DNA from: Apostichopus japonicus
Lineage: Eukaryota; Echinodermata; Holothuroidea; Aspidochirotida; Stichopodidae
Direction of reading: 5' to 3'
Assembly (NCBI RefSeq): GCF_037975245.1
Contig: NC_092574.1
Location: 27,202,713 to 27,266,712, forward strand
Length of the DNA stretch: 64,000 nt
The notes beneath the pieces were generated by a model that saw only the letters and a list, made by a program, of their open reading frames with translations, did no database searches and was not told the origin of the DNA. Each line of letters starts with the position of its first letter. The first letter of the stretch is position 1. The position numbers and the translations under genes were made by a program. Positions 1 to 13,200 of the stretch are shown here, piece after piece.

Positions 1-1059
1 ATATAAAACAATGATTGTTTTTAATGTTAGTTTAGTCACAGGCTTGTTCAGATTGTCCAGAATGACTGTCTAGAACTGATATTGAATAAACTTTGTTCAA
101 TGATTTAAGACTTTAACTACGCTGTGTGAATTTTTGGCTCAGTTACTTTAAGATAAATCGCTTTGAGATTTAAGCACCCTTTGGAATAAAATTTTTTTGA
201 TGAGGATAGTTTTGGACATAGATTATCTCATAGATTCAGAGAAAGTTACTCTCGATAAGTTGGACCCTTCATGATGTTTGTGTATCTGATATTGCCTGCT
301 ACGTATAAACTAAATTATCAAACTATTGATGCGTTTATGATAGTTGTTGTGTCTGTAGACAAATAATTAAATTTGCCATAAATATTAAATTTGGGAAATG
401 AAGACAAGTATTCATATCCTCGCCAACAAAACAACTGTCAACTAATAACACATGCTATTGATATATCTTGTTCTAGTAACCTTATACCGAAATACATTAA
501 CGTTCAAAGTTAAATTAGTGTATACGCAATATTCACTTGTCAACCTCTTAACAAAAACCACACACACACGCCCAAATGTGTTTCATTCAGACCGAGGACC
601 CCATTGTATTTTCCATCGTTCAAATCCACGTACCCTAACTTTAACAATACCCCATACAATAGAATTCTTCCGAGGACGTGGTGATTCTTTAGAAATCACA
701 ACCGAGGACCTGAAATTCTTTTGTTCAAGTCCTCGGTCAGATAGCAAAACAAACGCAAACACCCACACACCTAAGCGATTGAGCAATGCTGCATGCGTAG
801 AGTTGAAGGATAATCACACTTATGACAATGTCCCAAAATTCTACCAACAGGTTACTCCAAAGCGTACAACTGTTGAGTTTGATACATATCAAAATAATCA
901 ATAAAGAATAGTTCTTCCTTCTAAATGAATATAGATGGAGGGTTGAAAAGAAGGAATTTTTGTCAGTTTTTCAAGTATGATGATGTCTTTGATGTGGAAT
1001 ATCCCTGTACGTAAATACGACCTATGAATAATTTGCAGTTTTGAGAACAAACTAATCAC
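1..1059 (-). other. Intron after exon 49 (continues outside window)
   Basis: Holds the start of the segmental duplication (from about 270) and the 571-770 insert. No exon found. A plus-strand open frame at 452-904 crosses the insert and is not kept in the paralog. Confidence 0.6.
571..770. mobile_element. Insertion of about 200 bases present only in this duplicate
   Basis: The paralogous stretch at about 60357 runs straight through a CA repeat; here about 200 bases intervene. The insert carries GACCGAGGAC at 590-599 and its complement GTCCTCGGTC at 729-738, with two more CCGAGGAC copies at 670 and 702. It looks like a small inverted-repeat element inserted after the duplication, or lost from the other copy. 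Confidence 0.6.
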
Positions 1060-1230
1060 CTTGACAGGGATGGAGATTGCATGCTGTCGTCTGCATGTCT
1101 TCCCCGTCACATGGTAAGCCGCCATTAGAGGGTGCTGGACTGCTGCAAGAACGAACTCGTGTCATGCTGCCTCCGCCACATGATCTGCTACAATCTGTCC
1201 AAACTGACCACTCACCCCACTGGCCATCGA
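1060..1230 (-). CDS. Exon 49: thrombospondin type 1 repeat
   Basis: [39 protein letters not shown]: a canonical TSR with the WxxW heparin/C-mannosylation motif and six cysteines. Phase 1-1. A TSR here is not part of vertebrate SVEP1 as I know it. The next exon lies beyond the window. Confidence 0.93.
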
Positions 1231-4200
1231 CTAAAACAAAAAATGATTTTCGCTGTCGTGAATACTTTTAAGGAGGTATTCTACTTGCTTTACAAAACAT
1301 TTACACTATGGTAGTTTTCAGAACAAGGAGCTACTTCCCTTTACGTGATGGAGAATTGGTGATATCGATCGATAATACGTTTTTATCCGTATATTATACT
1401 TTCTACAGGACTCAAGCTGAATAAATAAAATTTTTTGCGTGATAAATATATAAGTAGACTATAGTGACGCCATGAAAGTTTACTTCACTATATTGTTGCT
1501 AGTGCCCTGCAGTTCATTGTTACTAACAATACATCAAAGGTAAACTGAAATAGAAAAATTCATAGGATTGGCTGATGAAAAAAAAGGACTGTTGAATTTT
1601 AAAAAACTCAAAACCGCCAAAAAAAAATGCACAATTCATCCCATCTCAACGGAACTCAACGCGGCATGCTAGTTTCAAAAACTATGTAAACTTTTACCAA
1701 GAGTAGAGATAATATTTTCTACTATTACTTACCTGCAACAATTTCACAAGAAGAACCACGAACGTTTTCCGGACACATACATGTAAAACTACCCCGGCCG
1801 TCAATACACGTGGCCCCCGCAGCACAAGAATATTCTGTACAGTCAATAACGTCCTCATGACATGTTGTTCCTGTGAGGTATGGCGGACAGAGGCAGGTGT
1901 ATCCATGGTAACTATCCATGCAAGTTGCCTCAGGGGAACATGGATAGGACGCACAGTCATCAAATGCTATAAATGAAAGTAAACCAAAACAGAAGTATAA
2001 GTCTCAATATCTGGCTACTTATTCTAAATAGGCTAATGTTGTTTGAATGTAAACAATGTGTTACCAGATACACCCTGTGATGTTATTACGGCTGATATAC
2101 TTCCGAAGATGTACTTTCCTACAATCATAATGTTGTTGAATTGTCCTTAAAATTTGGTACATTGGGAATATTAGCCTATATTAACCGAATTTCATCACTA
2201 TGCGGCTTCTTTGCAATAATAAACTTTTCTAAATTAAAAACATAAAATATAGTAGGACAGTGTAATTCTCCACCAACCTTCACATTGGGAGGGCGTTATT
2301 ACACCTACACTTTCGTCGATGCTTGCTAACAGATCGTATGAAATGAGAATATCTCCCCGTGCATCATGAGAACAGGTGTTGGCCATTTCCTGAATCACCG
2401 ATTTAGCTAACACATATTGCCAAATGTTTACACTACTGAAGGTCCTTATGATGTCCGAGTCGGAGGGTGATCCTGGAGGCGAACAATACATAAATAAAGT
2501 CATAAGTAATAAACACAAAATTAAGAAGCCAACTCTTGCATTTTTATAAAGATAACATGATAGCTAAACAAAGATTTATTCAGTAGTAAGCCAAACAAGT
2601 TGAAGCGGCACCGTTATATTTCTAAACTGGTCTCGATGCTTCCATTTCCATTGAAAAAAAGTCATTTAATTACAACATCACTACTCCATTACGAAAGGTG
2701 ATTGCCTTTAAATCTTTCATCCATTAAGTATAGTGAATTTTTTCCATGCCATATGAAGTCATCCATCTAGCCTCAAATGGAGGATATAGTTGGAAGACCT
2801 ACATAGTCTAATCATGTGATGACAATGATGGTATTGTTTTCAAACAGCTTACATTTAGATCATTTACAATTATTACACAGTCAAAGCACAAATATTCAAG
2901 TACATTACATTTTTAAGATAATAAACATACAGAAACATTCCAGAAAGTAACAAGTAACATGCAGAAACGCTCAAGAATTTTAAAGTATCAGACAATTTAT
3001 ATGCAGAAATTAATAATCAAACATTTATAGTTTTCAAGCATTTTTCATGCAGATATTTTCAAGCATGTTACACATTTCTGACAATTACCATACGTAAGCA
3101 TGCTATCATGTTGTAGTTTTCCTACAGTTTACATGGAAGAAGACAGTTCAATAGTTTTTCATGCGAATACGGTGCAGCTCATCAACGGGTGCAACATTCC
3201 GCACTTCTGATTGCAAAGCAAAGTAATACAATTGTTTGAAAGCGCTTGTTAAAATGGACTCCATTTTATTGTCTGGTTCTTTAATGAATAGGTAAACTTT
3301 CACCGTACCATTTCCATCGTAACGTCCAAACATGAATCTTCCATACTGATTGAAGATGGGACCTACGTCGAAATGATCGCTCAATTTATCAAACATAGTT
3401 TCATTACCATCGATGTAAACATGTAAACAGTAAGGTTTCCAGGTTAAGGCAAAGTGATGCCATTTTTCGTCTAAAACAGTTCCATAAATTCCAAACACAT
3501 CACTATTGAGAAAGGAAATAACAAAAAAATATATCAGTCGAAGAATACTATTAAAAAACGATTGGTTGGGTACTATATTATCAAACATCGTGCCTTACTC
3601 CAAGCTTTGCAGAATAATTTCACGCAGATAAAAAATCTATCACGTAATTGGTTATCAGCCCTGCTTTGGTTAGCGGTCCATTACATAATGTGTCACGTAG
3701 GTTGGTCCTACTCACGTATATGTGAGTATTTAAGTGTTAGAGCATGCACGGACGTGTATTTTACTAGTCCTAACATGAATATAACAACCATAGTCAAATA
3801 TAATGTATATGAAAATGTAATAACTAAATAAAGTCCCAAGGCAATACAAAAGAAAAGCTATACTCGTGTAGGTTAACTCCCACTTCCAAGGAGATTAACT
3901 ACACTAAATGAAAACATACGTAATCCCTCTGAAATGATAAAAATATTCCTGAAGAGGACAAAGTTGTTTATATGTGGGTGTTTTTTTGCCTTAATATTTC
4001 AGTTTAGAGGAAGGAAGCAAGCAATAAAATAATCAAACAGATTCATAAACCTATTCGATCAAAGTTTACAATGTACATTATCTGACGATAATAACGTATA
4101 GAAAGAGAACGGTTTAATTACCCAAAAAGATTAACCAATATTTGACTTGTGGTAGCTGTTATAGCAAGAGGTGAGTATTGCCCGTCTTGTACGTACTCCA

Positions 4201-7200
4201 GGATGACCAGATTATGTATTACATTCGATCTTAGCCAAATGGAAACAGTGAAATTAAAAACTGGGCGTGGTTCTACCAGGATAACATCTAAGGTAGAGTA
4301 AGCCAAATTCAACTCAAGGTCAAAGTCACCATCAAATTCTGTAAACAAATTTGGAAGGAGAATGACTATGTCAAATGGAGGAAATTGCGTAAAAAAGCGC
4401 AAACAGCACAAAACAAAATTGTATTCTTAGCATTTTTGCAGAAAATATTGTCAGGAAAAATGATTCATTCGAAAGACGTGGCTATGAGGAACGTATGGAG
4501 AGGTGGGCCAGTCTGATGCTTTATCATAGTGTAAAGTGTTAATTGCAAGACGTGTTAGATGCAGTGGATACATTTATATGATTAATAGGAATTTTAATTT
4601 GTATTCGAAATTATTATAGAAAGAAAAGCAGTAACAGAAACTAGTTTATTACTTTAAGTGTACACATACACATTTAATGCGGGGGGGGGGGGGGTGAGCA
4701 AGTGTTTGCCCATATATTTGTCCATTAAACTTATTTTTATATAATTATGAATTTCATTGCTAGCGTCAACATTTAATAATTTCAGACGACGATTAACAAT
4801 TTTCGTTGCCTCTTGAAACTGTCTTCACAAGAATAACTTCAGGTAGATTTCACGTACTGAGTGAAACAATTGTTTTCTGTCTCTACCAAATCAAGCTATT
4901 TTCACCTTTGTATCAAATTAAAGATATTATAGTTATATATGAATACTGATCATAAGTAAATTAGAAATCTTAATAACTGACCAAAAACATCTGATATGAC
5001 TTACTTAGCTGGCAATAATCACCATGGAAACCATGTTGACAATTACAACTATATCCGTCCAACCCATCAACGCATGTCGCACCATTCTCACATTCATGAT
5101 CGAGACAATCGTTGACAGTTTCGTCACAGGTTTGCCCGCTGTTTTAAAAGTGAAATTGCGATAAATCAAGGAAACATGTGTACATGTTTAACTTTGAAAC
5201 AGTGTCAGTATGGAAGAGTCAACTTTTTATGTTCTGCCTACTCTCAAACAGCTAGAACAGATATCACACCTTTCATCTTTAAACGATAATTTTCCTTCAC
5301 AAACTGTCGGCGCAAAGTTTAACTTTCAATGGATCTAGTAGGAACTATACACATTGTACATCACTATGTTGACAGTGGTAGTTGTAGCAACTGTTTATTC
5401 ACTTTGGTCTCTTATTTGTTAAGGGTTTGCATATTTATTCGGCGCGGTGCTTCAAATTTCCACACAGGGTTTACATCAAGCGTGATTTGAATAACAGTAT
5501 TTATGTATCAATTTATCTAGCGAAGGAAACGCGGATGACTCGAAATAAATGAAGTTAAAAATACTTACGTATAACCAGCGATGCAATTACATGTGGACTC
5601 ATTAATATCATCAAGACAAGATCCTCCATTACTACACGGATTGGGAATGCAATCGTCTTCATCTAACTCACATCTAGATCCAACATACCCTGTAAGAAAT
5701 AGGCGGAAATGAATACTTGAAAAATATAATAAGTATAAATAAACTTAATATTCTGAAACACTCTATTTTAATAACACTTACCAACAGCCAGAATATTAAA
5801 AACAACATAATTCGTTTTCCATTTTGTTGTTATATAATTGTTGTTATATATGTCTTAAAATTTAGCCTACGTTACCTTCCCAGCAAACACAAAACGTTAT
5901 CATAACATTTTTTAAAAAGCCTCTAAATATGTATTTATAACGTTAAATGTGGTGTTATAAAAATGTGGTGTTATAAAAACGTCGGCTTAACGTTCTTATG
6001 AGATATTAGTGTTTTATTAATGTTTTACGAAAACATATATTGACATAACATCCTGAAAACGTTTTCTTGACATATTTATTACACCACAAATAACGTTATC
6101 AAAACAAAAGACGAAACGTTTTAATAACGTTTTTGTGTTTGCTGGGTTAATAAGAAATCTGCGAAGTCTCCGCATATAAAAATTTGAAAGTACCAGTTCT
6201 TACCAAGAGATAACGTGATTTTTTCCTGAGCAACATGCTATCAACTTTTGGTAGTGATTGGGGAAGGAGTGGTGAGGGAGTGGGGATAGGTGTTTGGATA
6301 TGAAATGTGGTGTTTGAAAAATGTACAGTATACTATTGTTGTTATAAACTGAATGATAAAAAACATCTTACCAGCTTTTCATAAATAGCAGATACAAATG
6401 CAGTTCCCGTAATTAAACATAAAAAGAATGTAATAAACTTCCTTCAAATTCTGATATAGTCCTTAAAGGAACATCTCAAAGTTCACTTGTGGATAATCAA
6501 TAATGAATTAATTTGATAAGGTGCCACGTAACATTAAGTAAAATGTACGGAACGTCACAAAACAATTTATTAACATACTTGCCAAAGTGAAACGTAGCGC
6601 CCATTATCCATGTAAATTTTGACTGCATTCTATACCAACAATAAGTAACGCACTGTTACCCACTGTTACCTTTTGTTTACTCGTTAGATGTGACCATTAT
6701 CCATTACACATCAACTGATCTTAACATCATTGCCAATTCCCATTTAGACAGAAGACAACAAAATGTTATCTCTTTTCGGGAGAGAATCACCAATAGCCAC
6801 CCAGAAACAAAAGCCTGTCAAATCCACTACATTCCACTATACAACTTACCATCAAGACAGGAGCAGATGGCAAGTCCATCTTCCTCAACACAAGATCCTC
6901 CATTTTGACAAGGCTGTGCAATGCAAGGACTAACCGTATTCTCACAAAAAGTGCCATTAAATCCAGTGGGACAGAAACAAGAGTATGATCCAACCTGTGT
7001 GTTAAAGATATTGACCATTAAACAACATCCCAACAAACTATTTAGCAGTTGCTGAAATTAAAAACTTAAAATATACGTGTTTAATTAATGTGGACAACTC
7101 ATACCGAAACATATATTGTGAAAACAAAACATATATCGTCTATGCAGGAACATTACACATACTGACCGGTGATCATTTTACAAGGGAACAACAGTTACAT

Positions 7201-10200
7201 CCACATGAAGAATGGTAAGTAGATTCCTAATTAATTTCAGTACACAAGCTAAACTTCATCTTGCAATACATATACACAAGTGTGCATCATCTATAAATAT
7301 TCTTTCGCCGCAGAATGTCTTGACTCAGGATTTTATCGGGTACATGACGTCATGTATATGTAAAACTAACCTGGTCAACACAAGTAGCACCATTTGCACA
7401 TCTATTATCCACACAATCATCTATGTTAATCTCGCATCTGCTACCAGTTGCGCCATCAGGACAAGCACAGAAAAAGACGCCACGTGTTCCATTTTTGGTA
7501 CAGTATCCTCCGTGCATACATGGATTCGGCTGACATGGACTCTTCAACACTTGACATTTTGTCCCCCATCTATTTAGGGGACATTCGCATGTATATACGT
7601 TAATACCATCGATACATTGAGCATCTCCTTTGCAGGGCTTATTCAGGCAATCGTCAATATTAACGTTACAGAGGGAGCCAGTAAATCCTTCAGAAGATAA
7701 AAAACAGGATATTTGATTGACAATGCAAAGCAAAAACGTTTGTTTCACGGCCCTATTCTCACAATGTGCTAAAAGCAGCAGTATACACCTTCAATAGTCT
7801 TTCATTACTACATACATATTTCATTAGAAAGTTATGCATGTTACATCCTCATTGCTGTGATTTTTGTGGTTGTGATTGTGATTGTCAATATTAATTGATA
7901 GTATCGGTATCAACTTACAAGTTGTATTCAACACACATCTATTTGGCTATGAATAAGGGGTTAATCAACGGTCTAGCGTGCGTTACTCACAGGTTTAATG
8001 CACGATCGGGGGATAATGCAAGCGATGCACGAGGGCGGAGCGCAGGGGAGCCCGAGTGCATCCAGCGATAGCATTAACACCCGGAGTGCATTTATCATGT
8101 GAGTAACGCACGCTAGACCGTTGATTAACCCCGTTCATTCATATACTACCATTTGTGTGGGGGAAAATCATAAAACAAAACATTTATGGTTACATATAAC
8201 CAAAGATTTATTAAAGTGATGCCCCGTAATTTTACCGTGCGGTACTCACAGGATTAACCACGGTCAGCTGACCTGAATGGACCAATAGGATTTAGGAATC
8301 TTTCCTAAGTATGAATGAACACGTGTTTGCCATGCCTAAAATACTGTTGTAAGTCATGGTCCAGTTGTACCTAACAGTTATGCCAGCAAACTGTAAAAAC
8401 CTACGTATACAAATGATCTGCCGTTTATAGTGATAGTATCTTTATTACTTATGTCAAGTTATATTTCTCAAATTCAAAGAATTGACACAAGAAAACAGCA
8501 GAGGATTTCACCTGTAGGACAGATACACGAGTAAGTTTCCATCCCATCAACGCACGTAGCTCCATTGACACATCCGTGATCAATGCAATCATTCACACTA
8601 ATGTCACAGAGTTCTCCTTCCCATCCACTCTCACAAGTACATCTGGAAATAAAATATGAAGAAAGTTGTATTTTGTGATTGTTACTGCTTTCCAAGAATA
8701 TTAAAAAGGTCTTCATCTTAACTTACGTATGCTTGGGTGATAAAACATTATCATCAGAGCAATGCTGTAAAGTAATAAAAAACTTTGGCAGATTGGATTT
8801 AATTAAGTTTTAATATTTTTTCTTTACGCTTTTGACAAACTCAACTCGTCTTTCATTTTGATTTGCTTATTCAGCCTAACCACTAAATATAAGAGCAGAT
8901 ATTGTTAAAAATGTTTCATATTGTAAAACCGATCATGCAACATGTTAATTAACATGTTTATATTATGTTATCAGGTACCACAGTAGTTTCTATGACACAA
9001 TATATAATTATCTCTCATGTTGTTTGTCTTTTCTCCTTATACATTTCCTAAGCATTGTTTGGTGTGTACGTTTTTTTTTTCTTGACTGCCATATTTGGGT
9101 TTTTGTTATTCTACTATATGCGCTTCAATCAGTCGCTGATTTTGAGGATACAAACAGAAAGCTAACCTGAAATTGCTTTTAGAAACGGCTGCTTTGCTAA
9201 CTATCAAAACAAGAGGGAAGAATTTCTCACCTAAAACCTCCAACCAGATCGTCACATACCGTACTATGGGCGCAAGGATTAGATGTGCATTCGTCGATTT
9301 CTATGCCACAATATCTACCATGATAACCAGCATCACAAACACAGTCATAGTGGACATCATCTCTCCTAATGCAGTGACCATGAACGCACTCTTGTCTGAG
9401 GCAGACGTCATTAACTAGTTCACAGAATTGTCCCTAAAAGAGAAGTAGATACAATCGAGAAGAAAACCAACATCAGTATTCTTTTTAATTATTATATAAA
9501 AGGTTTTCTGGAAATGGTATAATTAACTGATATAAACGATTTCCAAAACTCATTACTTAGTTAGTACGGTAGAATGAGTTGTGGAATGTTGCAATGAACC
9601 AATAATTGGAATGTTGCAATGAACCAATAGGAGAGGGTTTTGAGGGTGACATCATCTGACTGATGTAATACCATCTATGGGACGAAAACATATTTGCAAT
9701 AGTAAGTTGAGGAGGGTTGAAGACGAGATGATTTGTAACTTGGCTAATTAAAAATAATATACGATTTTTTTGGGTCATATCCTCTTAATGAAACAAATAT
9801 TTGGTTTTATATGCCAACAATTATAAAAGCAAGAGAACCGATTTTCTTCATGATTTTTATAGAATTCCGTTTAGCCTTCACTAACTATTTCCACTTTCCA
9901 TTCCAAGTCACTACGATACGTCGTTTTTATCTTGCCTAAAACACATCCACCTACTCCAAAGTCTTCTATGTTACATCATACAAGGTTCATATATCAGCTT
10001 GTGGCAATTAGCGTCCAAAGCTATATGTTGTTTATTAAGGGCTCAATGTCTGCAGCATATACTCATAGCTAGTATACAGTAACTTCTGGTGCTACTTGTA
10101 ACACATGTAACCTTGTTACGAACACAAAGTAGTAATTATTGATGCACGATGCTGGGACATGAACAGTAGAAACATGTGTTACATGTGGCACCAGTAACTA

Positions 10201-13200
10201 CTGTTCTAGCTATGTTTGAAGTAAAGGAGGTAGGGTACCGCTTTATAGTACTTCACAATTTTCTTTAAATTACGCCAACTAGTCTTTTCGAGAACGGAGA
10301 AAGACCATTTTCGAAAATATCCATAGGCCAACTTATAGTATTAAACGACTAGGTACGACCTCATTTTAGAATCGCGTATTAAAGAACTCACACTCAATGG
10401 TTGGTACAGCATCTATACTGTTCATGTCCCACAACCGTGCATCCGTAGTTACTACTTGTGTTCGTAATATGTGTAACATGTGTTACAGGACATTAACAGT
10501 AGCTACCGTACGAGCCATTAGTATCGGGTGATTCAGGACAACATCCTCTGTGGGAGTTTTAAACATTCTTTGTGATATTAATGATACAGCATATGTTAGG
10601 TTCAAGTTTATTTGCATGTTGCAGTTACAAATGAGCTTGTCAAATCTTCAAATCGCTACTTTAGTCATAGCAATAGTCTTACCTCATGGGCAGTATCACA
10701 CATACAATATGATCCACCTCGTGCTTCTACGCAAGTACCGTTGTTTTCACATGGACTGGAATGACAAAAAGGAAGCCGATTCTCGCAATGGGACCCATCA
10801 TAACCAGACATACATGAACAGATGAATGTTCCATCTCCAATTTCAGTGCATTCTCCATTGCTAAGACATGGATTGGAACTGCAAGGGTTAACCTTTGTTT
10901 CACAATATGTACCTAAGGCAGATAAGAAACATGGAATATATCATTATACTTATTCGTGCCGTTATAAAGTAAAAGAGGCATTGTGCTTACAAAAGATCTA
11001 TTATGACAAATTCGATCTTTGAAAATAAAGTTATTGGTTACCAAGTACGTCGGTACATACATAGTACAGTGATGAAACTTGACATACTTGCATACAAACG
11101 CCAAACCGTGTAATAATACATTTCCTAGGTAATATGTAGACATTTGAAATCTGCAAAGTTTTGAGAATAAGTCAAACCCTGCATTGCATCACAGAAAACA
11201 CTGTTATTAACTTCTTTAATATTACAATATTAGCTACAGCGAAGTTGAAGCTAGCAGCATAACGTTTAATCTAGGCCACTGTACCTCTAAATCCCTTCGG
11301 ACAATCGCAAGTACAGATATCATCCAGACAACTTCCTCCATTCATACAAGTACAATTAATACACCATTGGAGGATATCTTGACATCGCCTTCCGCCGTAG
11401 TCTCTGGTGCATTGACATTTAAACTGCCCAATCACGTCTGTATCAACGCACGTGCCTCCATTGAGACATGGTGAGCTTACGCATGGATCTTCAACAGACT
11501 CACACTGAGAACCTAAAATATCACCAAAAAGCAAATATGAAAAATATGACAAATTATTCCATATCTATTATATATTTAGCAAAAGAATAGGTAAATAAGC
11601 TAGAACAGGTTTCGTAAATGTTATAGAAATTATATCAAAATAAATTTGCAATTAATTAAACTCAAACATTCTTCTTTGCTTGGACGCCTTAATATGTTGG
11701 TATATTGCTCAGATACAAAGAAAAAATCCTACATTTACATTTTACCTTCATTGTTAACTTTAGCTCATTTCTTGTCTTGTTTTGACTAGTCAAGCTAATA
11801 AACTTGATGCATGGTTTTACTATACAGGTAAAGATACTTCAAATCGTAATAGATGATTTTACGGAAACAGTTTGTATTCTCTATATAATTACAGATTGAT
11901 GAAAGCATTTATCATCTAAGGCAGCTTTATTTAATGTGGTATAATTATTGTGACTAGGTCTTTCATATTCACAATAAGCTTGAAATTTGTGAATATAAAA
12001 CATTTCGCTGTCTTTCTTTAATAAACAACTTTAAAGTGAGCAATTTACCATAATTACATATTTGTAAGGTATTATGCAACCTCAACCTAACACTAAACTT
12101 TGACAAAGCGGGATATCGATAGCTTGAAACATTAACATGAATTGCTATTGCGCAATATCCTTAAATATGCTTACGGTACCTAATGACACATGATAAGTCA
12201 ACTTTCATCCGTCTATCAAAATACAAGCATCTATATTGATAATTTTCCCTGTCTTCAACGTACCATTAAATCCAGGAGGACACTGACATGTGTAGCTGTT
12301 GCTAAGATCATGACAGGTACCATTATTGCTACATGGGTGGCTGTCACATTCATTCACATCCAACTGACAGTTGACACCAGTGTAACCTGCTACACATTCA
12401 CAACGATAGCTGAACTCCATCGACCTGACTTCGCCAAGCATGCCTTCGTTCAGGCAAGTACCTCCATTTTGACATGGATGGCTTACACATGGCGTTACTT
12501 CTTCCTCACAATGACTTCCGGTCTTACCTTAAAAGGGAAACAGACGGATTAAAAGCAATGCTGAATGATAAACTGAAGTTACAAACCTTTCTGCGGTATA
12601 GTATAGTTATAATGAGGTTGGATGTTTGTTTTTTTCTTAAACATGATCAAATGCGAAATTTGGTCTTATATGAACCAGATGTTGGGCTCGATGTCAAACG
12701 GTTTCTCTGAATTAATGACAAGTGTATTTCATATTCTACTTTCAACTCTCTAATCATATGGTAGTTCAAACATTTCTCTTTACTAATGCACCTCATAGTC
12801 ATCGCAGCAGCCGATATAGACTTCTTTATTTCAGTATTTCTACTGGCACATGGACATTTTCATCATTTTACGACAGCGACTTGGGTGCCTAAATATATCC
12901 TTCAAATGAGATATGCCTTTATTGGTAACTGTATGAGATGCATTAATTTGATAGTTGGGTTTATTTAAAGATCATACACTAAGAAAGCTCCGCCGAGCTA
13001 TCAATTTTAACAGGTATTTCCTAATGAAACACGCACAAACCGATAAGATTTTTTTTTCAATTTCTGCGAGAAAGAAACACCTAATCTGAAAGCGATAATT
13101 TCGTCAGTTCAGATGGAACCGGTTTGTGCATGTTTGTATTACTGAATGCGATATGATGAGGCTTTAATAATTACCTGCAGGACAAACACAGACATATCTG

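Larger units (their letters stand above)
270..4338 (-). repeat. Segmental duplication, downstream copy
   Basis: Exons 45-49 and their introns align with 60053-64000. Examples of shared intron sequence: CTGCCTACGTATAAACTAAA-like stretch at 297-320, GCACGGACGTGTATTTTACT at about 3747 and 63434. Below about 270 I see no clear match. Confidence 0.88.

Noticed and set aside
452-904. 150-codon plus-strand open frame
   Set aside because: It spans a repeat insert absent from the paralog and shows no family features.
3148-3308. Extension of pentraxin part 2 beyond the GTACGG donor
   Set aside because: It does not resemble pentraxin, is not open in the paralog, and would break the join to NIWQYV.
8727-8764. 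38-base exon-like piece with TTTACAG acceptor and GTAAGT donor between exons 39 and 40
   Set aside because: Exon 39 joins exon 40 directly within EGF14 in phase 2 and gives a normal EGF. Including 38 bases would break the frame.
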